A DNA stretch of 64,000 nt from Gambelia wislizenii (taxonomy: Eukaryota; Chordata; Lepidosauria; Squamata; Crotaphytidae), in NCBI GenBank assembly GCA_030847615.1, contig JAUMIR010000004.1:225660501-225724500 (forward strand). Direction: 5' to 3'. The position numbers and the translations under genes are program-made. Under the pieces are notes generated by a model that saw nothing but the letters and a program-made list of their open reading frames with translations, searched no databases and had not been told where the DNA came from. Positions 42,692 through 55,257 of this stretch are shown here, one piece after another (position 1 is the first letter of the stretch; each line of letters opens with the position of its first letter).

Positions 42692-43619
42692 TCCCTAAGA
42701 CACATTCTGCTCATCAGCTGTGGTGGTGGGAACACTGTACTTCCTATTCAGTGGATACAGCAATCACAAGACATGTAAGGTCAACTCTTTGGCTAACCCT
42801 AATCCTAAATACATTATAAATCCAATGGGATCATAAAATACTGCAGAACTCACTCAATGCATTGTTTTTAATCCACCTGGATAAGGAATAATTAAGCTCT
42901 AACCATCAGGAAAATATATATCCAGGATCAAGAAAGCAGCTGAGAAGGGACAAATCCAGGGGCAGTGAAGCTGTATCCTTACACTTAGTAACCATGAAGC
43001 AGGTTTAGGATGGTCTGTATAGTAGTGGGTGGACATTGGTTACTGCTTACATTTCGGCAGCACTGCCTGCCACCAAATTCATAACTTTCAATCTTTAGAC
43101 TTTGATTTGAGGAACAACACTCTGTGCAAACAAATTATCTTCTGCTATATAGGCATAGTGGAAATTTACCAGTGTTAGTGACCATGAATCACTTTAGAGG
43201 GATAGCTTACGAGAGCACGCTGCTAGAGACAGAGGTGACCCAGAATTTTTCAGAGCAAAGGAGAAGAGAAAATTAAAAACAGCAGCTCAGCATGCATGGT
43301 GTCATTTTAAAGTATGGCTGCACTATTCCTAAGAAGTTCTTTAGGAAATCACCTTTAGGAAATGAATGCAGTCCCCAAACTGGTTTCAGCTTAGACATGA
43401 CCTTCTATTGGTTTTAGCTGCGTACAAGAATTTGAATGAGTGACCAGAATAGCTAGTCTACTCAATTTTTGATAAAGATATGATGGGGGTGGGTGAGAAC
43501 ATTTTCCTCCATACCTTCATGTCTCTGGTTCTGACCCCCACCTCTCTTTTACACACACACACACACAGGAAAAAGCACAATTTCCCTTGACACCTCTTTC
43601 CCTCCCTTTCCCACAGGTA
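42692..43619. other. No gene recognised
   Basis: Unassigned. A short AC run lies at about 43552-43567. No coding evidence. Confidence 0.4.
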
Positions 43620-44322
43620 CAAATTATATAGGCCTTCTGGGTGGCTGCTCCCAGACTTTGGAACTCCCTCCTTAAAGAGGCCAGAATAGCTCCATCCTTG
43701 GTTTCCTTCTGCTGGCAAGTTAAAACATTCTTATGCCATCAGGCTTTTAGAAATTGACTGGGATGGGCTTTTAATGGTGTTGTGATGGACAGCTATGTGG
43801 ACAAATAAGAATAGTGTGCTTCAGGAGCCAATCCTCTGATTATTACCTTTAAAGCCCTAAATACAATTCTCCCCACACACTCTGGTCCTCTGGAAGGAAT
43901 TTGCTTCAGCCACAAAAATCTAGGCTGTCTGCAACCTCCAAGAGGGCCTTTTCAGTAATCGCCCCCAAATTATGGAATGGCCTGCCGAACGAGATCTGTC
44001 AAATGATGAGCCTGAGTAGCTTTAAAAAAGTACTAAAGACGGATCTCTTTCGGCAGGCCTTTCCTAATTAGCTCCCAGCCTCTTTAAGTCTGCTGGCTAT
44101 TTATTATTTTTTTAATGTGATTTTAGATTAGGTTAGATTAGATTAGATTTAGATTAGTTGTTTTTAATTTATATTGGTTTAATATCTTTTTATGGGGGAG
44201 GGTGGGCGTGGGTGGTGTTTAGGGATTTTAATCTGTATTTGTATTTTAATTTTTGTAAGCCGTCCCGATTGTTTTTAACAGAAATGACAGCCTGCCCTTA
44301 AAATAAAGTAAATAAAATAGGC
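43620..44322 (+). mobile_element. L2-like LINE 3' ends
   Basis: Two overlapping C-terminal regions are seen. At 43640-43770 WLLPDFGTPSLKRP is recognisable as the usual LWN-type block. From 43848, broken frames give KALNTILPTHSGPLEG-like sequence and a second such block, FGRPFLISSQPL, then a 3' end with TTGTAAGCCGTCCCGATT and AAATAAAGTAAATAAAAT. They may be two truncated copies head to tail. Confidence 0.7.
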
Positions 44323-44525
44323 CTGTTGAGTGTGTGATAGCACCCAACTTTCATCCAACCTGGGCTTCCCCATTTTACATGACAAAGTGTGCTGCAGCTA
44401 TTGAGTGTATACAGTGTCCATCTGCCTGCCACCACCAGAGGAGCAGACTGGAGCAGCCAGCATGTTGTAAGGAGGAGGCATGCCTGTGGATAGATGTTTT
44501 GTAGATGCATAATCCCTTACCCATA

Positions 44526-44839
44526 CAATGGGCCCATATCATGGGACTGGTACCTACGGATTTACTTACATATGTCTGGAAAAAATATGTTTTTTCTATT
44601 CATTTTCTAGGTCCCCCAGAATGATTCTATGGTATGCCCTGCTGGAAGCTGACCATAGAGTTGTGCTAGAGGACCTGCCAATGCTTAGACAGATGTTCTC
44701 GCTAGGAATGTCCACTGCGATTCTATGGTATGCTTGGGCTGGAAATAGTTCATTTCAATAGGGTTGGCTATTATCCATGGTTTCTGGTATCCACAGTAAG
44801 TCCGGGAATGTATCCCCTGTGGATACGGGGGTCATACTG
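44526..44839. mobile_element. Mariner-like MITE, family C diverged copy
   Basis: It is flanked by TA (44524-44525, 44840-44841), starts CAATGGGCCCATATC and ends in GGATACGGGGGTCATACTG. It contains a long hairpin-like segment, GATTCTATGGTATGCCCTGC, whose pieces recur at 44718. Related to the copies at 26474 and 61806. Confidence 0.65.
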
Positions 44840-45060
44840 TATACTGCATGTGCATGCATATTGGAACTTGGCTTCGAGTTTATGACTTGGCTCATTTTCT
44901 TGAGTGATTTGCACTGCATCAATTTTTGGGTTCTGTGCTACTAATTCACTGATTCTCCTTGGAACTAGTCTTGGTCTTTGTATTTCCATCTCTATAATTG
45001 GTAGTTTCTATAATGTTTCCTAAAAACTCAGTTCCTTGGGAATATGCTGTGTATTTGTTT

Positions 45061-45063
<3 letters not shown>

Positions 45064-45094
<31 letters not shown>
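45064..45094. repeat. AC dinucleotide microsatellite
   Basis: About 15 AC units abut the left terminus of the Tigger-like MITE and overlap its first bases, obscuring the TA duplication there. Confidence 0.95.
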
Positions 45095-45096
<2 letters not shown>

Positions 45097-45329
45097 GGGC
45101 CCTTGGAATCTGCTGAGGTTTGGTTCCAGGAACCCCTGTGGCCACCAAAATCTGTGGATGCTCAAGTCCCATTATATACAATGGCAGAGTAAAATGGTGT
45201 CCCTTATATAAGATGGCAAAATCAAGGTTTGCTTCTTGGAATTTTTTTTTTTTGAGGGGGGGAATATTTTTCAAGTTGTGGATGGTGCAATCCGTGTATA
45301 CCAAATCTGTGGATACAGAGGGCTGACTG
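45093..45329. mobile_element. Tigger/pogo-like MITE, copy 2
   Basis: The left end is CAGTGGGCCCTTGGAATC, and the right end is complementary to CAGTCAGCCCTCTGTATCC, followed by TA. The interior ATGGTGTCCCTTATATAAG is shared with 37573-37801. Confidence 0.83.
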
Positions 45330-45331
45330 TA

Positions 45332-46592
45332 TTTGACTGGGTATGTAGTCTGTTGTTGGCCTTACCAGCTTTAACTATTTGGTCAATATACACTGGTGAC
45401 TCTTGGATTGTGCTCATGGTGCAGTTATAGCTTGAATAATGTGTTAAGACTGATCCGTAGTGTGGCCATTATGCTTCCAATGCAATCTGTGGGTGGAATG
45501 GTATTGCTTTTATGTCAAAGGACTTATAACCATGTGTTATAGCTCTATAAATTAAAGCCTCTGCTCTGAATGTAAAGAGGTTGCCTTTTGAAGTCAACAA
45601 TCTTGTTACCTCATCATGGCCTGTGGACAGAGTCCAAAAAAATAAGAGATGAAACCTGGTAAATCAGGGAGAGGGAGGAAAAGGGGGCCAAGGAGTGGAG
45701 TCAGTCTCCCAGCTCTGTTTCCAGGGTCTGAGCAAGTCAAAGACCTCTTTCAAAAATTGATTTATTTCAGAAGTTGACAACCCCTACTTTCAAAGCCTGC
45801 TGAATTGAATGAGAAGTTGTTTCTGCTAACCAGAAAGGTCCTGAGACAGAGAATGACAGAAAAATAAGGGAAGTTATCACTGTGTCACTGAGTGTGAATT
45901 TTGCAATGGGACATGCCAAAACTGTAATCATTCAGTGTAATAGTTTACTGGAAAGTAAATTACAAGGAAGGATAATACGTAAATAATATGAAAGGTCATG
46001 GCTTAAAATCTGTTGATTTTACATTCATATATAATGTAATATGTCTTAACAACATTGCTTCTCACAATAGGGGACATACCATCCAAAGAAAGGACAAAAT
46101 TCTGCACCTGTTGCAACAAATGAAGGTTGAGCAAAGTGTAGCCCTCTGAGTGTTGCTGGACTACAACTCCTAGACTTTTCACCATTGATTTATGCTCCCT
46201 ATTGCTGATGAGAATTACAATTCAAAAAGATCCAGAGAAATGCAGTTTACTCACCCGTGCTCCAAAGTTAAGGCCATCAGTCTTGCCTAGAAATGACAGC
46301 CTGCCCCTAAATTTGATATAGAACAGACAATCTGAGCTACCTCCTTTTTGCTGGGATGGAATATTGTTTCTGTCTTCCTGTTTTCACATCATCCTAGAAA
46401 ACAAATATATGGGCTCCACGATATGGAATGACAGGACTTCTAAATGACAAATCTTGACAAGTAATTGTGATTCTTTTACATGCGCGCGCACGTGCACACA
46501 CACACATATTCCAGTTTCTGAAACACTCCTCAGCTTTTTCATATATACCGGTATCTATTGGATATCTAGCTATATATAGGGGGTCTCTAGAT
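45332..46592. other. Mostly unassigned; weak MITE-like piece at 46128-46245
   Basis: At 46140-46245, GTTGCTGGACTACAACTCC and an inverted counterpart GATGAGAATTACAATTC suggest a short-TIR hAT-type MITE common in sauropsids. A similar weak copy lies at 60320-60415. A GCGC/CA alternating run is at about 46482-46505. No gene. Confidence 0.4.
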
Positions 46593-47235
46593 GAGAAGAT
46601 GTAATGCTGATTCTTGTGCATTAACGTAAATCTGCACCAGCATTCATTTATCTCCATGGTCCTTTGGCAAAATTGATTACAGTATATGCGATGCTATCTG
46701 TGTTTGAAGTGCACATGTAGCCATGCCTACGAATCAAGATGGTGACTGAGTATACAACAACAGCATGTTGTTATTCTCCACATGTTGTCGCTCCTGCACA
46801 GTATTTTTTTAAAACTGTAAATCCCCTATTGTGAGAACTGTAAATCAAAGACGCACAAGTATAGCCTTCTGCTTAAAAAAGCTATTTGGTCACCTCAGCG
46901 CAACAAAAAAGTGCATGATCGATAATGTGAAAGTCCAACATGGCACTTCTGCTCACTTCCTTGCCAGCAAGCCCACACCCCACACACATCTGACCAATCC
47001 TATCTCCACTTCCACCCTAGGTGAGAATGTGGGGCATCCCGAATCGGATGTCTAAATGAGTGGTAATGCAGATCTCCATACATTATTTTAAAAAACCTCG
47101 GGAAAAACCATGAAGGCTTTTCCTGTGCAGTATATGGAGTTTTTGGCCTCCCTCCTTCCAAATACCACGGATCTCATTCATAGCATGTTGGAACAAAAGG
47201 TATTCTCCTCAAATTCTATAAGGAATATTTTCATT
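46593..47235. mobile_element. Family B hAT-like MITE, copy B3
   Basis: Bracketed by CTCTAGAT (46585-46592) and GTCTAAAC (47236-47243). It aligns along its length with B1, for example CATTTATCTCCATGG, CCATGCCTACGAATCAAGATGG and AGGTATTCTCCTCAAATTCT. It has the same orientation as B1. No transposase frame. Confidence 0.65.
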
Positions 47236-47349
47236 GTCTAAACAACCCCAGATATATAGTTTTATTTTAAAAACTATATAGAAAGAAATATATGAAAAAG
47301 CTGAAGAGTGTTTCAGAAACTGGAATATATTTTAATTAAAATGATGGAC

Positions 47350-48011
47350 TCTCTCTATATAAAAGGCTTGGGTATGTGCAATAGGCCTGGGTATGTTTCC
47401 TCTCCCAGTGTGCTGATTGGCTGCTCAGAAAACACACCCACATGCAAATTCCCACTCCACCTCACAATCCACTCCTGCCACTCAATCTGCATCTATACCC
47501 TCAGCCTCACAAGGGCCCCCCCGTCCTCTCACTCCCTCAGCCACTCACCAGTCATGGGCTGCAATGGGATCCAGTCAGTCAACTGGTGGTGGCAGGACAC
47601 TGCTGCTGCCACTGCAACAGGACCGAGGCAGTCAACTGGTGGCGGTGGTGGGACACCACTGCTGCCGCTACAACAGCACCCAGGCAGTCAACTGGCACCA
47701 CTGCGATGGGACCTAGGCAATCAATTAGTGGTGATGGCAGCCACAGCAGCAGCAGGGCAACACAGCAAGTCACCCTCAACAATTCCAGGAGAATGGTGTA
47801 TACAGCTGGTGGTGGCAGTGGCAGGACACCACAGCAGCTGCTGCAACGGGACCTAGGCAGTCAACTGGCGGCAGCAGCGGTGGGAAGCTGCTGCCGCTGC
47901 CACAACAGTACCCAGGCAGTCAACTGGTGGCAGCATCAGCAGCAGGGCAACAGAGTGAGTCACCCTCAGTGATTCTGGGAGAACGGCGTATGGTATGCTG
48001 GGTCCAGCTAG
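47350..48011 (+). mobile_element. Helitron-like element with internal minisatellite
   Basis: The 5' part TCTCTCTATATAAAAGGCTT and the 3' end GGGTCCAGCTAG followed by T match the TC...CTAG ends of Helitrons. It shares its body with 62370-62679, for example GTGTGCTGATTGGC and CACAATCCACTCCTGCCACT. The expected 5' insertion-site A is not seen (C). Bases 47570-47960 are a GGCAGTCAACTGGTGGC-type minisatellite absent from the other copy. Confidence 0.55.
47570..47960. repeat. Minisatellite around GGCAGTCAACTGGTGGC
   Basis: The core AGTCAACTGG recurs about six times at intervals of 50-70 bp or more (47576, 47629, 47684, 47854, 47915 and a variant near 47716). The units have complex GCTGCTGCC/CAGCAGCAG interiors. 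The CAG/CTG content gives false open frames. Confidence 0.75.
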
Positions 48012-49185
48012 TAGTACTTGAAAAGGTAAATGGTGTAGCTACTCATTATGACACAAGAGTAGGAAACATGCCCTATGATGGCATATTATTCTGAGGAGGA
48101 GAAAGATTGAAAGAGTGTAAAGGTAACAGCAACATGACCTTGAGTGGGGATATGTGTCAAGATAACAACAGTACAACAGTGGAGCTTTGTTTTGCATTTT
48201 CATTCTAATCTGGGAAAGATCTTGGCTGAACAAAACAATGAAAAATTGAGATTGTGCCAGACAGACTGTAAGGATTTGAAAGGTCAGTGGTTCTACCAAA
48301 GGATCTGCAAGTGGAGACAAAGATTCATAGTACAGATGCATAATTATTAGTAACATAATTGATTCCCACTTGGGATTAACAATTCAATTTAGCCTGAATT
48401 GTGTGGGGGTTTTTTGTTTCTGGTTTTTTTTTAAAGGAGACTTGTAACACATGTAAATAGATATATATTTCAAGTTTTTAATAAATTTACTTCTCTTCTG
48501 TAGCACTTTTGATGAACCATGACAATACTGTATCTGGATGCCTTCTGCCTGCAAGACAGAAAGCAGAAGGTAGAAGAATTACAGACATGGTCAGTATGCT
48601 AAACTGTCACAATTTCCTCAGCATCTAAAATGCATATTGGAAAGAACCATCTTAAACGGGAACATTTTGTCTCAGTAGTTAGCCATTTAAGGAGTTGGCA
48701 TAAGCACTGATTGCAGCAAACCCAGTAAGGTAAGATAACTGTTGACCTTCTGCAAGGAACAGTTCATTTGTGTGAAAGTTTCAGATTATAGGGAAAGTAT
48801 ATTTCCCTCATCATCAAATAAATTTAGTCTACTTGTCCACACTGGCCCCTTCCCTAGGGTTTTCTAGACCTGTCAGAATACACCAGCTTCATGTCAGCAT
48901 ATTTGGCCCTGGATCAGGCCTGTTTCCCCCCTCTCCCTGTTACTGTCTCAAAATGGGAGGAAGTCTGCATGGACACACTGGCCCATACCACCTCCCCTAC
49001 ATGTTGCTCCCTCTGTAGCCAAGAAGTAAGCCCTTGGCATGTGATCAAGGCTGGTCACGTGCAAGGGGCCTTGATCACCTGCTGAGGGCCTACTTTCTGG
49101 CTTCAGAGAAACACCAGTGGTGGCAACTGCAGATATGGGCCAGTGTGCAGGTATGGACTCCTGTGTTCTCCAGGTATTTTAATAA
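48012..49185. other. No gene recognised
   Basis: Unassigned sequence. A T-rich stretch lies at 48409-48434. The segment 48840-49180 is relatively GC-rich but shows no homology that I recognise. Confidence 0.4.
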
Positions 49186-49400
49186 AACAGCTTTGTTGTT
49201 AACTGCCATCAAATTGTGAATGAGAGACCTCTAAATCACCCTGTCTTCAACAGCCCTGCTCAAGTCTTGCAGAATCAGGGCCGTGCTTCCTTGATTGAGT
49301 CTATCCATCTGGAATGCAGTCTTCCTCTTTTCCTACTGCTTTCTACCTTACTAAGCATCATTGTCTTTTCTATGTCTCTTTGCAAGTAGTCATATCCAAA
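49186..49400. repeat. Unclassified sauropsid interspersed repeat
   Basis: GTTGTTAACTGCCATCAAA, then CTGTCTTCAACAGCCCTGCT and TTGATTGAGTCTATCCATCT, form a sequence that I recognise as a widespread reptile repeat. I cannot give its class. Confidence 0.45.
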
Positions 49401-51195
49401 ATCTAGACAAAAATCCTAAATATTTCCATGGTAATGGTTCCAGTAAATTTTGTGAACCAAATAACTTAGAAATTGTTAGTACTGTATGGACCAATGAATA
49501 ATGTTTAACTGAAACCCAGAAGATTTGAGTTCAGTTCAGTCATGCGTTCACAGATAGCCGTTGCCCCAGGCCGAGTAATTATCTCTCAACATCATTTCCC
49601 ACCTGCTTAAATGAAGCTACCTCAGATAGTCTGGAAAATGAAAAGGTAAAGACCAGGATGCTCTGTTAATGTTTATTTAGCTATATAAATTATAATGTGA
49701 AGATGTGGTGTAATATAAAAGCTTGATCTTCAAATCAATGTGTCTGATTAGAATTTTGCTTCTGCTGTGAACTCACATGGTGGCCTTAGAGCACCCCCAG
49801 ATTGATTGAAAATTCCCAGATTTTGTTCCTGTTCTTTGCAATTTTATACTGGGTTAAAGTAAACCAACCTGGAGACCTAGTATAAAAAGTCTCTGATCAT
49901 TACTGGAAGCTGACAAAAAATATTCAGGGATAAGCATACTAGGTCCCCAGGAAGAGGATGCTGTTGGACCCCTTGGGTAATTTGGGTCAAGGCAAGACCC
50001 AATGCTGCAGCTTATGAATTATGTTGTTGCTGTTGTACATGCCTTAGCAGCAGCAGTGCATGGCCTGGGAAAAAAAATTGCTGGTTGCTGGTGAGTCTTC
50101 TACAAGGACTAGCAGCACAGGACCTGGAAAAGCTTTCTACATGTCAGGTATGCTGTAAGTAAGGCAATGCAGGATGTGGAATTTAGTGGAAATAGTGGCA
50201 ACTACTGCATCAACTAGGCACATTTTCCCTCTGTCCAGGTACCAACAAATGTCTGTTTATTTTCTCCCTGGCTTTGGATTGCCGTATTATCCAGTTAGCT
50301 GGACTTTAGCCAAATTCTGACCCAATTTACCACTTTCTGCACTCAGCTGACCCAAAAACAGTTTCAGGCTGCCAGTCGACCTGGCTGTCCCTACTCTGTG
50401 CCATCACAAGGACTGGTCACTTGGACTCAAGTTTTGGCATCAAAATCTTTGGAAACAGGTTGCTGATGACCTGGCAACTCAGATTATTGTATGGTTTCAC
50501 TCAACCAGTGATTTATTTATTAGCCTATTAAATTAATTATAGAAAAGGGCCCACAAGCAATTCAAGTGCAATATGGTATTTATATTCTCATCCTGTGGCG
50601 TGTGTAGCAATCTTAGAGTCCTATAGGTAAGTGTAATTTTCATTGAGGGAAATGGAAGCAGGGAGAGGGTTACACTCCGGTTTGCCTTGGTGCCAGTTAG
50701 AGCTCACACTCCCCAGCAAATGACACACCACTATTATTTTTTTTTTAAAAAAAAACTAAAAAATAATAGTGTTTTTAAAATGCTATTAAATTTTTAAATT
50801 TTTGAGAGCATGGCCTTGAGAGTCAAGAGAAACAGTGCCCATTATTGAAAGCAAGTTGCTATAGTAACTGTGACATGTTCACTTGTGACATCTTCCCTGG
50901 TTGGCTCAACTGTCAAATGGCTAGAGGATCTTTGTCAAAGCAGGTGCTTGATGTTTTTCTCTGCCATTTTATTAGTATTTTCCACCAGCTATATTTTGGG
51001 AGGAAAAAAAGAGAGGGTGGAGGAAGACAAATATTACTACATTTGCATATATAAGTAAGTTCTCCCCCTCCACACACACGTTCTGAGTCTTCGATTCTTT
51101 GTGATACAAAGACAATCTAGGGAGCAGCTCCCACCACAGAAACCATGATCCACCACTATTCATGGTATTTCAGGTAGGCCGTAAGGAGAGTTTTA
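49401..51195. other. No gene recognised
   Basis: Long unassigned AT-rich stretch with an A/T homopolymer inverted run at about 50730-50770. No coding support. Confidence 0.4.
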
Positions 51196-51799
51196 GGATA
51201 TATTTATAGTAAAGTAGGGATCAGATGGCATCGCCCTTTTGTGTTTATGTACTGACCAAAACCCATACTTTCTAATTGATGGCTGATGTCATCAATTGAT
51301 CCCCCGTGGCGCTTTTGTGAAACCTTGCACCATTATATTCATGTGAATTCAGCGTGAATGGTCGGTCTGGCACGAACACATCCGGGTGAGATCGTGACAT
51401 CCAGGTCAGTGACACACTTTTTATGACCTTCCTCGGGTTACTTGTAAGTTTTTAAGTGTGTGTGTGTGTGCTTTTAAAAAACTTTTTGTGTGTTGTTTTT
51501 GTTTTGTTTTTTTTAAATTTCCCACGCGAGCATCTTCTTGTGAGAATCTGTGGTATTTTGAAGAAGAAAGTGAACAGAGCTCTGTTCACTTCTTTTTTCA
51601 TTGCCGGGAAGCCTTTGGACGGGAGGCAAGGTAAGTGCAGCATGGGGAGTTCTTTTGCCAGCATAAAAATGGAAAAGTTATGCCAGCAAAAGAAAAGGAT
51701 TTTTGGGGGTGGTATTATAAAGTCCTATGATGCCACAATATTTCCACTTTCCATACTCGCATTATTACAGCATTTTAAGACACTAGTCTGATAATGTCC
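51196..51799. mobile_element. Family A MITE, copy A6, uncertain left end
   Basis: The right end is complementary to GGACATTATCAGACTAG. On the left, GGGATCAGATGGC (51217) or GGATATATTTAT (51196) could be the terminus. Triplets are TAG or TTA on the left and TTG on the right, so the duplication is imperfect. The interior has GACATCCAGGTCAGTGACA, the family motif, and AATTTCCCACGCGAGCATC. Confidence 0.65.
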
Positions 51800-51801
51800 T
51801 T

Positions 51802-51871
51802 GAGCATCCATGGATTTTGGAATCCACGGGGGTCCTGGAACCAAACCCCAACAGATACCAAGGGCCCACTG
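51802..51871. mobile_element. Tigger/pogo-like MITE fragment
   Basis: TGAGCATCCATGGATTTTGG through AAGGGCCCACTG followed by TA matches the end of the copies at 45093 and 62226. Only one end is present, next to family A copy A6. Confidence 0.75.
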
Positions 51872-53429
51872 TATATGCACAATTTTACATTTCTTAATGG
51901 TCAGAGTGTATTAAATTTTCCCTAAACTATTCCTCATCCTCTTCTAAGATAATTACAAATTCATCCTGTAACTTTACACTTCAGCCTTAAAGATTTCTTC
52001 TTTAATGTATTTTCTCCTTTTTATATTTCATTTACATATTATATTTCATTCTGAGTTTAGCGTGCAGTTTTTTTATGAACCCAGTCACCATCACTGTAGT
52101 TTCTGACATTTCCAAATTTATTTTTTACTTTTCTTTTGGCTGTTTTGCTGTTTGTTTGTTTATGCCCAGTGAGGTAAAAATAGGTAAACTGAAAGGCAGC
52201 TGAAGAGATGGCAGAAGGAGGAAAAATCTGTCACCATAACAGAACTCTTCTACAAATTCCCTCTTTACTACTGAATTTTCCCCAGTCTTTTAAGGTTTTT
52301 TAAAGCTGCCTTCTGCTTAAATCCTATTCTAAGATCTTGCTCCCAAATCCTCTCATGACTGCCTTTTCCCTCAATCCTGCCAAAACTCCCCTATGCCTTC
52401 CTTTACCATCACAGCACACTGCAAATTGGAATGCACTAGATTACTCAAGAGTAAGTAAGAACCAACAAATACTAATCATTTTCCTCAGCTATGTCTTTGC
52501 CTCTTGCATAGTAAAATAAATACTCCAGTAATTGTGAAGTCACCGTAACTCAATATGCATCTTGAAGGCACATTCACACACACAGCAACAATCAACTAAA
52601 AGAAAAACAGGAGGATTTCTCTGGTTTCTAAACATGAAAAGTGAAGCAAAGTGGCAACTGGCAAGTGATGGAACAGGCTAAACCATTAGCATTGACCTTT
52701 CCCATCCACCCATCCAGCTCTCATGAAGTGGGAGATAGAAACTAAAGTCACTAGTCTATTAGCAGCAAAAAAATGTAAACAGAGTAGAACTGACATGATG
52801 AAACTAACATGTTATTTTAAATCTCTGAAGAGAACTATTTGCAAATTCAGGTATACAAATACATTTAAACTGGGGTGGGGCATTGTGTGCATAATGAATA
52901 TTATGTAAAAATAGGAGGAGCAAAGGACTTGGAGGACCTGGGAGGACCAGAGGACAACTGTGTCAAAAGCAGGAGCAGTGGTGGCAGCAGCAGTGATGGC
53001 TCTTCTTCCCTCATGCCTCCCTTCCTCCAAATATAGTGGCACCTGCCATAAGGCCGCCTCTTTCTGTCCCTGCCCACATTTCTGATGAGCCAGTCATGGG
53101 AAAGGGGGATATGTAGTTGAACCTGACTGCAGCACAACCTGCCTTCTCTTCAGTGAAGAGAGGAAGAGGAGGCAGTTGCAGAGTCAGGTCTGGTGGTGGC
53201 AGCAGGAGGAAAAATGGAGTTCCTATTTTTGCAAGGAGGGACTTGATACCTCCTTGCATAAGATTCCAGTAAATCCAACAAGGGACATGGGGGTTAACAG
53301 AATGGAGCTCTAACAGGATCCCGGTTAAGAAATACTGAATACTGAACAATCCTCTATGCTTACTTAAATGGTAACTTCTTTTCTCTTCTGGTGAAAGAAA
53401 CTATATTTTAAAATAATATTTTATGAAAG

Positions 53430-53433
<4 letters not shown>
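51872..53433. other. No gene recognised
   Basis: Unassigned. The stretch 52980-53250 is GC-richer and purine-rich, with several open minus-strand frames of low complexity. I see no domain. Confidence 0.4.

Positions 53434-53474
<41 letters not shown>
53434..53474. repeat. AT dinucleotide microsatellite
   Basis: About 20 uninterrupted TA units. Confidence 0.95.
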
Positions 53475-53477
<3 letters not shown>

Positions 53478-54143
53478 ATCTTAATCCCAGCGATCAAGAT
53501 ATTGAAACAATTCTTCTACAAGATAGCCAAGATGACAGTACATGCATGTTAAACCTGGTGCCTCGAGGTGGCTCAAGCTCAATAAAAACACATAGAACAT
53601 GTATTGTCATCTCTCCACTCTTTAGTGATAGGCTGGGATGGCTCAGAGTCCTCCTTGTTAAGATGAATGCTGAACTTGCCTGCGAGATGAAAGCTGCATC
53701 AAAATGAAGGAAGTGTTACTGAAAAAGGAAGTTTTCTTCACAGCAGCTGGAAGGAAGAAATAGTCCCAGGAGCAAAGAATTGAGGAAAAGCTCATCATTG
53801 GCTACATCCAGGGGAGGTGTCACATGGCAAATGTAGGAGTCTGGTGCTCATACAGGAAGTCAGAAATAAGACCCCAGGAGTGCAAGTGGGGAGATACAGT
53901 GACTTATTGGGAAGCAGGGAGAATCTGTTTAATGAGTTTATTTATAAGGAATTACAAGTATATAAATTCTTACTGAATGATGGACCAATTATGTAGGAAG
54001 CTAGAGGCAGAAAATATAAAACTGCCCCCCCCCGAGAGTCTAAAACAGTTTTCATTTTGGTATTTTGCATTCTTAGTATCCCAGAGGGCCCCATTTTGCT
54101 CTCATCATTTTCTTAGTTTTGCCTAGGGTTGCCAGATCAGGAC
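53475..54143. other. No gene recognised
   Basis: Unassigned sequence before a family A element. Confidence 0.4.
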
Positions 54144-54146
54144 TAT

Positions 54147-55127
54147 GGACTATCAGATGAGCCTTATAATCCAGGGCAGGGACGCCACAGGATCGCTAAA
54201 GGTTTTCCCTTTCAGATGACGTCCCTGTCCCATTCTGCCCCTGTTCAGTTCCCATTTTTTAATTAACTGCTTAAGCCATTAATAGATCACTGTTCCGTTT
54301 CTGTCATGGAATCACGGGTGTGTGAATGGGTACCCCGTTATGCTGGCGCGATCTGGGAGGTCCATGCTGAATACTTCCAGGTACAACTAGGACATCCAGG
54401 TAAGTGACAGGCTTTTTTTGTACCCTCTCCGTGTTGCTTGTAAAGTTTTAAGTGTATTTTGGTGCTTAGTTTAAGTCTTTGACAACTGCCTGTATTTTTA
54501 TTTTTACATTTTTCACCAGCTGCCTGCCTTTGTAAGATCCTGGAAGGTAAGTAGAAAACACTTCTGGTGGCGATCCTGACATCCAGGTAAGAGACAACTT
54601 TTTTTGTAGTCTCCCCTGTTTACTTTGTTTATTTTTAGTGTGTCTATGTACTTGCTTTGATTTTTTGACATTTATTTTTGGTTTTATTTTTGTATTTCCC
54701 ATGCTATGTCAACTCCCTGTAAGGTCCTGGAAGGTAACTAGAGAACACTTCTAGTGGTGATCCTGACATCCAGGTAAGTGACAGTCTTTTTTGTACCCTC
54801 CCCTGTTTATTTGTTTGTGGAGGTTTTTTTAGTGTGCCTGTGTACTTGTTTTAATTTTTTGACGTTTGGTTTTATTTTTATTTTTATTATTATTATTTTA
54901 CTGTGTGATCATCCTTCCTGGATGTGCTTTCCAGGAAGTGAATGGAACACTGTGTGAGGGCTCCATTCATGCCTGGGCTGCCAGAGGTGAGGGAGCAGTT
55001 TCTGTCCTGCTTTAAAGGTAAGTGTCTGATTTTTTTTTAAAAAAAAAAAATGTGACAGGGATGGGAAGTGAGTGGGAATTAGAAGGTGAGTCAGGGACTT
55101 TTTTTTTGGACCCATGTGATAATATCC
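54147..55127 (+). mobile_element. Family A element, long form A3 (981 bp), TSD TAT
   Basis: The left end is GGACTATCAGATGAGCC, the right end is complementary to GGATATTATCACATGGG, and TAT is duplicated at 54144-54146 and 55128-55130. It is collinear with A2 (978 bp) along its length. Both have GCCACAGGATCGCTAAAG near the left end, and both have three tandem units with CATCCAGGTAAG at about 54398, 54584 and 54771 (period about 187 bp). No transposase frame. Confidence 0.87.
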
Positions 55128-55257
55128 TATCTCAGGCCCTGAGATTCCAGGGCTAAAACCTGAGACCAAGGGACAACACCTTATCAAGTTACAAGGGGCA
55201 GTCTTAGTGATGTCATATAGGATGATACAGTAAGCATCAATCACAGATGCACAGGGT

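Noticed and set aside
47308..47972. Two overlapping open frames of 176-182 codons
   Set aside because: They are read through the CAG/CTG-rich minisatellite of the Helitron-like element in different frames, with low-complexity composition.
53011..53349. 112-codon minus-strand open frame
   Set aside because: No recognisable domain. Leu/Pro-rich low-complexity composition from purine-rich DNA.
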